This document shows positions 27,216 through 35,188 of a stretch of DNA of 64,000 nt, one piece after another. Numbering within the stretch: the stretch's first letter is position 1; each line of letters opens with the position of its first letter. Made by a program: the position numbers and the translations under genes. The notes beneath the pieces were generated by a model, which was not told the DNA's origin, ran no database searches, and saw only the letters and a list, made by a program, of their open reading frames with translations. The stretch is from a gamma proteobacterium HIMB30 (GTDB lineage: Bacteria > Pseudomonadota > Gammaproteobacteria > Pseudomonadales > Litorivicinaceae): the NCBI GenBank assembly GCA_000227525.2, contig AGIG01000034.1, positions 62,001-126,000 on the forward strand, in the 5' to 3' direction.

Positions 27216-28403
27216 CTAGTGATCCAAACTGATCCATGTGCCTCCTCGCTCATTTGAGGCGACGGCGGCCTCAATAAATCTAACACCCTTCACACCATCG
27301 GAGATCAGCGGGTGAGCAACTAGATCAGCCGGAATTGCCCGCCTGTCTCGCCTTGCGGCAACAGATACAGAAAATTCGGTGTAAAGATTAGCCCATGCCT
27401 CAATAAGACCCTCCGGAAAACCACGTCCAGTCCGCACTAGTCTCTCTACGGAAGGACTCACGCCATGCCCATTACCTCGTGTAATGACCTGGTCAGGTTT
27501 CCCAAAAATATTGAGCTTCAGCCGCTCACAATTCTCCATATCCCACTCGAGCCCCCCAAGTTCGCCAAAAACTCTCAAACGCAGACCACCTCGGTTCCCC
27601 GAGGCCAGGCGAGAAGTGATTAAAGTTCCTGGTACCTGGTCGGCGAATTCGAGCGTCATAAATGCGGTATCTTCAAGTCGTTTTGGAGCACCGCACACAT
27701 GAAAGTCAGCCTTGAGACGCTCGAGATCTAATCCAGAAACAAATTGAGCGAGATGAATCGCGTGAGTCCCTATATCGCCGACACAGCTCGTTGGGCCTGA
27801 ACGTGCCGGATCCAAGCGCCACTTGATGTGCGGATTTTCCTCTATGCCTTCGGGAACCATCCAGTCCTGTAGAAATTCAACATGGATTTGGTTGATTTGG
27901 CCAAGGACCCCAGAAGCAACAATTTCTCTGGCCTGCCTAACCATTGGATAACAAGACATCACGTAGCTAACTGCAAATACGACTCCCGAGTCTTGCGCCC
28001 GTTGTTCAAGATCAAGAGCGTCAGCCAAAGTATTGGTCAGGGGTTTGTCGCAAATTACGTCGATACCTGCAGCGATAAACGCGGCGGCAACGTCCCGATG
28101 GAGGTGATTAGGAGTCGTCACCATCACCGCGTCAATACCTTCATTTTTAGACGACTCTATCTCAGCCATTAACTGAAAATCGCCATAACATCGGTCCGCG
28201 TTAATATTAAAATCTCGACCCCGTTCTTTCGATTTTTTTTCGTCCGAAGATAATGCCCCAGCGACGACGGTCCAGCGACCGCTCATTGAGGCGGCAAGGG
28301 ACTGTGTTTGCGCAATACGCCCACCGCCAACAATACCGAGACGCAGCGGTCTTGATAATCTTGGATATTCATTATCAGGATTGATTTCTTTTGGTAGCAG
28401 CAC
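27216..28403 (-). CDS. Gfo/Idh/MocA-family oxidoreductase (TRAP operon, third copy)
   Basis: A 395-aa oxidoreductase with a GTG start. The nucleotide motif LGIVGGGRIAQ lies about 22 residues in, CDKP carries the catalytic Lys, and VGDIGTHAIHLAQF supplies the active-site Asp and His. It has a longer C-terminal part than the other copies, ending in a GVKGVRFIEAAVASN helix. The catalytic set looks intact. It is followed after 79 bp by the DHDPS-family gene. Relatives oxidise inositols, hexoses or sugar acids. Confidence 0.85.
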   Translation of the reverse strand: MLLPKEINPDNEYPRLSRPLRLGIVGGGRIAQTQSLAASMSGRWTVVAGALSSDEKKSKERGRDFNINADRCYGDFQLMAEIESSKNEGIDAVMVTTPNHLHRDVAAAFIAAGIDVICDKPLTNTLADALDLEQRAQDSGVVFAVSYVMSCYPMVRQAREIVASGVLGQINQIHVEFLQDWMVPEGIEENPHIKWRLDPARSGPTSCVGDIGTHAIHLAQFVSGLDLERLKADFHVCGAPKRLEDTAFMTLEFADQVPGTLITSRLASGNRGGLRLRVFGELGGLEWDMENCERLKLNIFGKPDQVITRGNGHGVSPSVERLVRTGRGFPEGLIEAWANLYTEFSVSVAARRDRRAIPADLVAHPLISDGVKGVRFIEAAVASNERGGTWISLDH

Positions 28404-28418
28404 TACACGATTCCTTTA

Positions 28419-29075
28419 TCAGCGTGGAGGTGAGGCACCCTCAGGCAATAACTCGATCGCCAGAAATACGGAGGGCGTGATTGTCTCGTATTGATGCCAG
28501 GGGTACTCGCCATTTTGATCGTACATCGGACGATGAGTATTCCCTGGAGCCATGAGTTCTTCGAAATAGAGAGACGCCAGATTCTTCTCAAGACACTGCT
28601 GCATCTTACCGAGTCCCACCACCTGGGTATGAACCTCTCTATATCCGGGAACTGGACAAAAGCTATGGTCTTTATGCAGTCCAACATTCAAGGGCACGGT
28701 TGCCGAGTAGTAAAACGTAAATCCTTGCTGGCCGACCCATTCCTTTCGAGACATGTAGTGACCCACGTTTCGAAGCCGCTCCTCTTTACGGACTTGGTAG
28801 GCACTTGGCCAGAGCTCTCCTACCTGATCACATAATTCTTTTTCTGATAAATCAGGTCGTAAGTTTCTAATCAAAATCGCCTGATTCACATTGACGAGAT
28901 TGGTTCCCATTACATAGTTAGACTGAAATTCAACGAGTTGTTGTTTTTCAATTGTGATCGGATTGACAGAGAGATTCACCACGATTGTTTTCGAACTCAC
29001 CGGCACACTTTGCTCGTCTTCGACAAGCTCAAGTGAAAAGAACGGCTCACCGATATCTATTTTTGTAATGCTCAT
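28419..29075 (-). CDS. Uncharacterised cupin-like protein in the TRAP operon
   Basis: A 218-aa soluble protein that I cannot assign to a named family. Its second half is rich in histidine and beta-strand patterns: GLHKDHSFC, YREVHTQVVG, GNTHRPMYD and YPWHQYETITPS. This spacing suggests a double-stranded beta-helix with a metal site, as in cupin isomerases or epimerases. The gene overlaps the upstream dehydrogenase by 4 nt, so it is certainly part of the operon. A sugar isomerase, lactonase or keto-acid enzyme are all possible. No signal peptide is present. Confidence 0.65.
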   Translation of the reverse strand: MSITKIDIGEPFFSLELVEDEQSVPVSSKTIVVNLSVNPITIEKQQLVEFQSNYVMGTNLVNVNQAILIRNLRPDLSEKELCDQVGELWPSAYQVRKEERLRNVGHYMSRKEWVGQQGFTFYYSATVPLNVGLHKDHSFCPVPGYREVHTQVVGLGKMQQCLEKNLASLYFEELMAPGNTHRPMYDQNGEYPWHQYETITPSVFLAIELLPEGASPPR

Positions 29076-30214
29076 ACGACAAAACCTTCATCGACCGGCA
29101 TCGGATCTGGCCGAGTGACTGTGCTTAAGATCTCTTGATTGGTCCGATTTCTTGCAGACTCTTCGATGGCAATCAATGCCTCCAAAACATGAAACGCGAG
29201 CTGGCCGTTGGCTCTGGGCTCTCTTTTTTCATCTCTCGCCTGAGCCAAGTCTCTCAAACCCAGTCCCCTATAGTTCGCGTTATATCCATAGCGATTCTCC
29301 GCAACGTGCCATTGTTCTGGTCGGTCGGTCGGTCTTGGCTGGAACTCCCAGCGACTGTCTTTACGCCGACGGAACCATACAGGACCATCGAAATTATTCG
29401 CACCGTGAACCGGATCCAAATCTGGAATACAGATCGATCCCTCTGAGCCATATATCTCGAGCCGAGGAATCTCACTTTCCCAAACATCAAAGCTCATGGT
29501 CATGCTACCCATGACTCCACAATCAAACTCGATCAAAGACAGGGAGTGCGTATCGATTTCGACATCAATTGTTTCCCCATACCTGGACCCGTTCTCAATT
29601 AGACGAGTGTTTGCGCTGCGATTACTCATCCCGCAGACTCTGGTTATAGATCCGAATAAGAACACAAGAACAGTCAAATAGTAGGGGCCTAAATCCAACA
29701 AAGGTCCGCCACCTTCCTTATAGTAAAAGTCTGGGTTTGGATGATGTCTTTCTACTCCATGCGTCCCGACATGTGCAGTAAATCCAGAAGGCTCACCAAT
29801 GACGCCCGAATCGATCAGCCTCCTCACAGTCTGCCATCGCCCTCCCATAAAAGTATCAGGAGCATTCCCGATCAGTAGATGGCGCGCAGACGCAAGATCG
29901 AGCAGCTGTTGTCCTTCATCCAATGACGTTGCGAATGGCTTTTCTGAGTACACGTGTTTACCGGCTTCAAGGGCTGCCTTCGAGATATCGAAATGAGCTG
30001 CTGGAATCGTGAGGTTTAGGACACATTCAATTTCACCATCAGCAAGCAACTCTTCGGGTTTCAGGACCTTTGGTACGTTGAATCGTTTCGCTTTATCCGA
30101 AGCCTCCTCCATATCAAGACTCGCACATGCCACAACATCGAGCTCTTCAAACTTCATACAATTGCTGAGGTATATATCACTAATCCGACCTGTACCTATT
30201 AGCCCGACTTTCAT
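29072..30214 (-). CDS. Gfo/Idh/MocA-family oxidoreductase (TRAP operon, second copy)
   Basis: A 380-aa oxidoreductase starting at MKVGLIGTGRISDIYL; an in-frame TTG upstream would overlap dctM. SEKP gives the catalytic Lys. The region that normally carries DxGxHxxD reads GGGPLLDLGPYYLTV, so Tyr replaces His, as in the copy at 10181. Of the Gfo copies in this operon it is the one directly after the transporter genes. The function is probably dehydrogenation of the imported compound or an early intermediate. Confidence 0.84.
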   Translation of the reverse strand: MKVGLIGTGRISDIYLSNCMKFEELDVVACASLDMEEASDKAKRFNVPKVLKPEELLADGEIECVLNLTIPAAHFDISKAALEAGKHVYSEKPFATSLDEGQQLLDLASARHLLIGNAPDTFMGGRWQTVRRLIDSGVIGEPSGFTAHVGTHGVERHHPNPDFYYKEGGGPLLDLGPYYLTVLVFLFGSITRVCGMSNRSANTRLIENGSRYGETIDVEIDTHSLSLIEFDCGVMGSMTMSFDVWESEIPRLEIYGSEGSICIPDLDPVHGANNFDGPVWFRRRKDSRWEFQPRPTDRPEQWHVAENRYGYNANYRGLGLRDLAQARDEKREPRANGQLAFHVLEALIAIEESARNRTNQEILSTVTRPDPMPVDEGFVV

Positions 30215-30230
30215 CTCATCAAGTTCTCTA

Positions 30231-31520
30231 TCAATAGCCAAGTGACCGCGGTGCCCAAAGCACGATATCCGGGAATACGATCATGATCACCAAGGCGGCT
30301 ACAAGGACCCCTAAAAATGGCCAGATCTCACGAATCATCTCCTTAAGAGGTATCTGACTCACAGCACTGATTACGAATAAAAGGATTCCATACGGAGGGG
30401 TGATCAATCCGATCATCGAATTCACAACGATGAGAACGCCGAAGTGGATTAAATCAATTCCCAACGCGTTACAGGTCGGAATGAAGAGCGGTACGATGAC
30501 GAGGATGATCACTGTCGCGTCAAGGATACAACCAAGTAACAGAACCAGAAGATTGACGAACAGGAGAAAAGTCAAAGGACTGATATCCGATCCAGACATG
30601 ATCTCGGAGATCATCATCGGAACATTTTCTTGGATCACTACATACATCAATATCATTGACGCACCGATCACTAAACCGACGGCAGCGGCGGATTTCGCGC
30701 TCTCGATGAAAACCTCATAGAGCGTCATAAACTTCAATGTGCGATAGAGGAAAGCTGAGACTAAGAGTGCGTAGAACGCAGCAATAGCAGCAGCCTCTGT
30801 CGGTGTTGTCACTCCCGTGTAAATGCAAGTCAGCAAGATCACTGGCATCAGTAATGCAGGCGCAGCATTTAACGTAATCTGCGGAAGTTGGATAATTGGA
30901 ACTGCTTCCTCTTTCCCGAAGTCACGTTTGTGCGCTATCCAGGCATTCATTCCCATCAACACACCGGCCATGATGAGCCCCGGAACGATACCACCAAGGA
31001 ACAGTGATGCGATCGAGGTATCCGAAACGAGTGCGTAAAGAACAAGGGGTATCGAAGGGGGAATGATAGGTCCTATAGTCGCCGTCGCGGCGGTAATCGC
31101 GGCTGCGTAGCCGCGACTGTATTTGCCGCTTTTAACCATCATATCGATGATCAACTTCCCAATACCCGCTGCGTCTGCTACCGCTGATCCGGACATTCCT
31201 GAAAATATTAAACTCGCCACGACATTAACGTGACCTAGACCGCCTCTAAACCGGCCGACCAAGGCGATGCAAAAGCGAAGCAGACGGTCCGAGATCGATC
31301 CCGCATTCATTATATTTGCAGACACAATGAATAGTGGGACCGCTAGCAGAAGGAATCCATCGAACAGCCTTTGAACCATGGTTTCCCCGGCAATCGCCAA
31401 GTCTTGCCCGGCCAAACCGAGATAAACAAGAACGCCAATGATGATCGCATACGCAACCGGCATACCAATCGCGGCCGTACCAAACAGGGTCAGTAATCCA
31501 AAGACTAATTCAAAACTCAT
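30231..31520 (-). CDS. dctM: TRAP transporter large permease (DctM)
   Basis: The large membrane subunit of a tripartite ATP-independent periplasmic transporter, 429 aa with about twelve transmembrane segments. The start at 31520 overlaps the dctQ stop by 4 nt; the open frame further upstream is antisense-like and polar. Typical stretches include GMPVAYAIIIG, FSGMSGSAVADAAGIGKL and GPIIPPSIP, and GLITPPYGILLFV near the end. It couples uptake to a sodium gradient. Confidence 0.93.
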   Translation of the reverse strand: MSFELVFGLLTLFGTAAIGMPVAYAIIIGVLVYLGLAGQDLAIAGETMVQRLFDGFLLLAVPLFIVSANIMNAGSISDRLLRFCIALVGRFRGGLGHVNVVASLIFSGMSGSAVADAAGIGKLIIDMMVKSGKYSRGYAAAITAATATIGPIIPPSIPLVLYALVSDTSIASLFLGGIVPGLIMAGVLMGMNAWIAHKRDFGKEEAVPIIQLPQITLNAAPALLMPVILLTCIYTGVTTPTEAAAIAAFYALLVSAFLYRTLKFMTLYEVFIESAKSAAAVGLVIGASMILMYVVIQENVPMMISEIMSGSDISPLTFLLFVNLLVLLLGCILDATVIILVIVPLFIPTCNALGIDLIHFGVLIVVNSMIGLITPPYGILLFVISAVSQIPLKEMIREIWPFLGVLVAALVIMIVFPDIVLWAPRSLGY

Positions 31521-32107
31521 ATATCGGCCCCGGTTTTGTCTCGATCCGTAATGAATTTTCGATTCAAGCCGACACTCTTTGTGATCACATAACCATATCT
31601 CACCACTATTACGACCATCAGCATCACATATGGAGCAAACAGCCACTTGATCGCTATTTTGTCGCCAGTTATTGGGATCCTGAGAGTCTGAATCTTCTTA
31701 AGATCCATGAGACGACTCCCAAAAATCGCATCCCACATCGGACCAAACGACCATACCATTGCACCCACAACCGTGAGCGCCACCATTATCTTGCAGATAA
31801 AGCTCCATCTAGGGCTCATCGCTTGAGTAAAAACATCGAAGACCACGTGATCACGCTCACGGACGACAAACGAACACCCAAGAAAAATTAGCCAAACCCA
31901 CAACAGCGAAATCAAATTAACCGTCCAACCGATGGGTTCAATCGAGGCGAGCCAAAACGCAATGTTTTCGACTGGGATAAAAACCGCGAGCTTTGGGGCA
32001 TAACGAGCAAAGATTTGGGCAAGAAAGGTGATGAAAATAATGGCCAGCGTAGCGGCCAGAATAAAATTAACGAAACGGTTGGACCATAATTTCAATTCTT
32101 CGATCAT
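31517..32107 (-). CDS. dctQ: TRAP transporter small permease (DctQ)
   Basis: The small membrane subunit of the same transporter, 196 aa with four hydrophobic helices and a longer loop than usual between the first two. The motif VWLIFLGCSFVVRERDHVVFDVF is typical of DctQ (the RExxH segment). It overlaps dctM by 4 nt and follows dctP by 29 bp. Confidence 0.9.
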   Translation of the reverse strand: MIEELKLWSNRFVNFILAATLAIIFITFLAQIFARYAPKLAVFIPVENIAFWLASIEPIGWTVNLISLLWVWLIFLGCSFVVRERDHVVFDVFTQAMSPRWSFICKIMVALTVVGAMVWSFGPMWDAIFGSRLMDLKKIQTLRIPITGDKIAIKWLFAPYVMLMVVIVVRYGYVITKSVGLNRKFITDRDKTGADI

Positions 32108-32136
32108 TGATCCAACCGCCTCTACGATAAGAACGC

Positions 32137-33156
32137 TTAGTTGCCTAACGCGTTGATCTTATCAAGAACACCTGCTGGCCAGCTAGCCGCAGCTTCACTT
32201 CCAACATATTGAGCCTGAACGTGCTCGCGGAACGCTTTTAGGTCTGGAGTGTAGATCTCCACGCCTTGGCTACGGATAAAGTCGGCAAGGTTGTTTTCTT
32301 TGTCCAACTGCTTGAGTCGACCATAGGCAGCCGCTGCATCAGCCGCTCGTTGCACTGCCATTTGCTGATCAGCCGTTAGTCCGTCCCATGTTTTCTTCGA
32401 GAAAGCGATGTAGTTCAGATCAACAAGGTGTGATGTCAACGAAATTTGCTTCGTCACCTCGTAGAACTTCTTATCAACCACTGTTGGTAACGGATTATCC
32501 TGCCCATCCACAGCACCTGAAGCGAGAGCCGTATAAACCTCATTGAATGCCAGTGGAGTCGGCGACGCACCAAGCGCTTTTCCGAGGAATTGCCACGCGT
32601 CTGTGCCAGGCATACGAAGGTTGACACCCGCCAAATCTGCAGGAGTCATCACATTTTTCTCTGAGCGAGGGAAACGGAGATTGACGTGTCTCCGACCAAG
32701 ATACATCACCGACAAGAGCTTGACTCCCAGTTCGTCTTCAACCGTTTTCTTGAACGGATCCATCAGTGGGTCATTGAAGACACGAACTTGATGCGCGGCA
32801 TCCTGATGCACGTAGCCTGTTGCAAAAATCGAGAATTCTGGGAAAAACTGCGCCAGTTCCTGTGCAGACGCGATTGACATGGTCAAATTCCCACGACTGA
32901 TCGCCTCAAGCTCAGTACCTTGAGCGAACAATGAACCACTATAGCCCGCCTTGAAGTTTGCAAAACTAGAAACCATTGGCGCGAAGACTTCCCGCATCGC
33001 GACCGATCTCATATCGGTCTCCGTACCCGATGTTGCGAGCGTAAATGTCATCGATGGAACATTGTTCGCGGCATGAGAGCCAAATGAAGCAGCCATCAGA
33101 ACCCCGGCTGTAGCCAGTGCCGCCCCTACCTTATGGATTTTCATTTTTCTTAACAT
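32137..33156 (-). CDS. dctP: TRAP transporter substrate-binding protein (DctP)
   Basis: A periplasmic binding protein of 339 aa. The start at 33156 has a perfect GAGGAGG site. A signal peptide ends near SHAANN. The DctP core is recognisable: EAISRGNLTMSIAS, VNLRMPGTDAWQFLGKALGASPTPLAFNEVYTALASGAVDGQDNPL, with the conserved Arg that binds the carboxylate of the ligand. The ligand is therefore an organic acid. Members next to Gfo/Idh/MocA genes often bind sugar acids; the dehydroshikimate enzymes nearby also allow a cyclic acid. Confidence 0.92.
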   Translation of the reverse strand: MLRKMKIHKVGAALATAGVLMAASFGSHAANNVPSMTFTLATSGTETDMRSVAMREVFAPMVSSFANFKAGYSGSLFAQGTELEAISRGNLTMSIASAQELAQFFPEFSIFATGYVHQDAAHQVRVFNDPLMDPFKKTVEDELGVKLLSVMYLGRRHVNLRFPRSEKNVMTPADLAGVNLRMPGTDAWQFLGKALGASPTPLAFNEVYTALASGAVDGQDNPLPTVVDKKFYEVTKQISLTSHLVDLNYIAFSKKTWDGLTADQQMAVQRAADAAAAYGRLKQLDKENNLADFIRSQGVEIYTPDLKAFREHVQAQYVGSEAAASWPAGVLDKINALGN

Positions 33157-33211
33157 TTGTATCCTCCTCGGATCATTTTGGCGCATCCATTTGCACCGGA
33201 TTCACAGTTCC

Positions 33212-34333
33212 TTATTCACTGCCGTTTATTACTTCAGTTAGCGGGAGCTCATCTTCGATCTCAGTCGATTCATGGCCTCCGTCTAATTGAACTAATTGAT
33301 GGGTAACCGCTGCACGCTGAATGGCATCGATTACCTCTAAACTCTTGGTCCCTTCAGCACCAGAGACTAAAGGTTCTTCCTCTCCCAAAATTACTCGTCG
33401 AAAGTGGATGATTTGGTTAATCAGAGGATCTGAGTTTACAGTTGGTGCCCGTTCAGACCCCATAGGGTTCCACCAATCAAACCCGCCCTCATGTCTCCAA
33501 ACATGAAGATCTGGAAGCGAAATAGAGCCCTCGCTTCCACCAATGAAATAGGTACTTTGTTGCGTTGATGGATACGCAGGGTTTTCGTCTGACGTAAATT
33601 CCCAACTCCACGGCGATACGATGCTGTCAGACACAGAAACGGTTCCAATCGCCCCGCTGGCAAAACGTAAAATTGCAGACGCTAGATCTTCGTTTTCGTA
33701 GCCTCTCCTCGCGCTTGCGAACTGTGCCTGAACGGCGACGACCTCACCACAGAAATGCCGCATCAAATCGATATCATGTATCAAATTGACGGATACCGGA
33801 CCCGCGCCCTTCTTCTTACGCCAAGACGCATTATCAAAGTAATAGTCTGGTTTATAGAACCAACAGGTTGAATTGATCGCTCGTATGTCACCAACCTCAC
33901 CGGATTTGATGAGGTCGTGAGCGCGTTTGATAATTGGATTGAATCGACGGTGATGTCCGACCAGTAATGGAACGCCTACCTGAGCCGCGTCTTGTGTCAG
34001 TTGCCGCGCCGCCGCAAGATCATCAGAAATCGGCTTCTCGATGAGCGCTGGAATACCAGCCTCGACACAGCGCTGTGAGTGCATCACGTGAAGTTTGGTA
34101 GGAGACGCGATAATCACTCCGTCAGGCTTTGCGAGCTCGAGCATTTGAGCAATATCCGTAAAGATAGAAACCGATGGATCGACAGCACTCCGAGACGCGC
34201 TATTCTCAGGCTCGACAACCGCTGTCAGCTCCACCTGCGGAGAAACCCGGATGGCCTCAGCGTGCCGTTGCCCGATAAGTCCAAACCCTACGATCGCGAG
34301 TTTTGTCGATTGATCAGAGTGTATCAATCTCAT
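33212..34333 (-). CDS. Gfo/Idh/MocA-family oxidoreductase (TRAP operon, first gene)
   Basis: A 373-aa oxidoreductase at the head of the operon. All catalytic motifs are intact: GFGLIGQRH, EKP in ALIEKPISDD, and the acid-histidine pair in VNLIHDIDLMRHF. The VPLLVGHHRRFNP segment is shared with the degenerate paralogue at 43022, which shows that the two arose from one ancestor. The start is 143 bp from the divergent GntR gene, across the repeat-rich control region. It may carry out the first oxidation of the imported compound. Confidence 0.87.
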   Translation of the reverse strand: MRLIHSDQSTKLAIVGFGLIGQRHAEAIRVSPQVELTAVVEPENSASRSAVDPSVSIFTDIAQMLELAKPDGVIIASPTKLHVMHSQRCVEAGIPALIEKPISDDLAAARQLTQDAAQVGVPLLVGHHRRFNPIIKRAHDLIKSGEVGDIRAINSTCWFYKPDYYFDNASWRKKKGAGPVSVNLIHDIDLMRHFCGEVVAVQAQFASARRGYENEDLASAILRFASGAIGTVSVSDSIVSPWSWEFTSDENPAYPSTQQSTYFIGGSEGSISLPDLHVWRHEGGFDWWNPMGSERAPTVNSDPLINQIIHFRRVILGEEEPLVSGAEGTKSLEVIDAIQRAAVTHQLVQLDGGHESTEIEDELPLTEVINGSE

Positions 34334-34372
34334 GTTTTCCTAATCGCTTTATATTTATACGGCGAAATTACC

Positions 34373-34434
34373 ATCATGTATTTTCAAAATCATCATATAT
34401 TTTACCAAATCTCATAGATTGATATATGATCATG
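34373..34434. promoter_or_regulatory. Repeat cluster in the GntR/TRAP-operon control region (predicted operators)
   Basis: Two direct copies of ATCATRTATTTT start at 34373 and 34392, 19 bp apart (about two helical turns). An inverted copy, ATATATGAT, lies at 34422-34430 inside GATATATGATCATG. The block lies between the divergent operon start at 34333 and the GntR start at 34477, so it is the obvious binding region for that regulator. Confidence 0.5.
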
Positions 34435-34476
34435 AGTCTTGGATTGCGATTCGATGAATAAGAAAGGCAATAACGC

Positions 34477-35187
34477 GTGAATAGTGATGAGCTTGGTTTT
34501 CTTGGCGGGCTACGCAGTAAAACTGTGACCCAGTCGACCTACGATCGGATCAAACTTGATATTGTTTTTGGCGAGCTATTACCGGGACAAAAGCTCACGC
34601 TTCAATCCATGAAGAGCCAGTACTCCGCGAGCGTTTCAATCCTCCGCGAGACTCTCAACCGTCTCGCGAGCGATGGATTCGTTACAGCTTCTCCACAAAG
34701 GGGTTTCTTCGTAACCCCCGTATCCAAACAGGACCTAATCGAAATTGGGGGACTCCGCACGCTACTCGAATGTCACGCGATCAAAGAATCGATACAAAAC
34801 GGGGATCATGACTGGGAAGGTCGGGTCGTATCTGCATACCACAAACTGAAAATTGAAGAGGCCAAGATGTTATCTGGAGATGAGTCCGATAAAGGCACGT
34901 GGAAGCAACGGGACTGGGAATTCCATTTGGCAACGATCAGCGCTTGCAACTCGACCAATCTTCTCTCTTTGCATGCGATCATCTTCGCTAAATACCTCAG
35001 ATACCAATTCCTCGTATTAACCCATAGAGGAGACGCCGCCGCGTTGGAACACAAGCAGTTGTGCGAAGCAGCGTTACAAAGAGACTCACAGGAAGCAGAA
35101 CGCATCCTCACTCAACATATTACTGGCGGAGTCAATCATGCACTGGATGCAATGTGGCCTCATCCGCAATTAATTGCCGAGTCGTGA
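34477..35187 (+). CDS. GntR-family (FadR/FCD) transcriptional regulator
   Basis: A 236-aa regulator with an N-terminal winged helix (GELLPGQKLTLQSMKS, ILRETLNRLASDGFV, residues about 30-85) and a C-terminal FCD effector domain carrying the metal and ligand residues in RDWEFHLATISACNS. FCD regulators bind small organic acids. It starts at GTG and is followed after 1 bp by the 3-dehydroshikimate dehydratase gene, so it is probably expressed with it and senses a pathway intermediate. It likely controls the divergent TRAP operon too. Confidence 0.88.
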   Translation: MNSDELGFLGGLRSKTVTQSTYDRIKLDIVFGELLPGQKLTLQSMKSQYSASVSILRETLNRLASDGFVTASPQRGFFVTPVSKQDLIEIGGLRTLLECHAIKESIQNGDHDWEGRVVSAYHKLKIEEAKMLSGDESDKGTWKQRDWEFHLATISACNSTNLLSLHAIIFAKYLRYQFLVLTHRGDAAALEHKQLCEAALQRDSQEAERILTQHITGGVNHALDAMWPHPQLIAES

Positions 35188-35188
35188 A

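Noticed and set aside
27137-27286. N-terminal extension of the DHDPS-family gene
   Set aside because: It overlaps the upstream dehydrogenase and has no family similarity; the GTG at 27136 has an excellent ribosome site.
31521-31646. N-terminal extension of dctM
   Set aside because: The added residues are polar and Cys-rich and lie inside dctQ; the ATG at 31520 gives the ATGA overlap and the correct family start.
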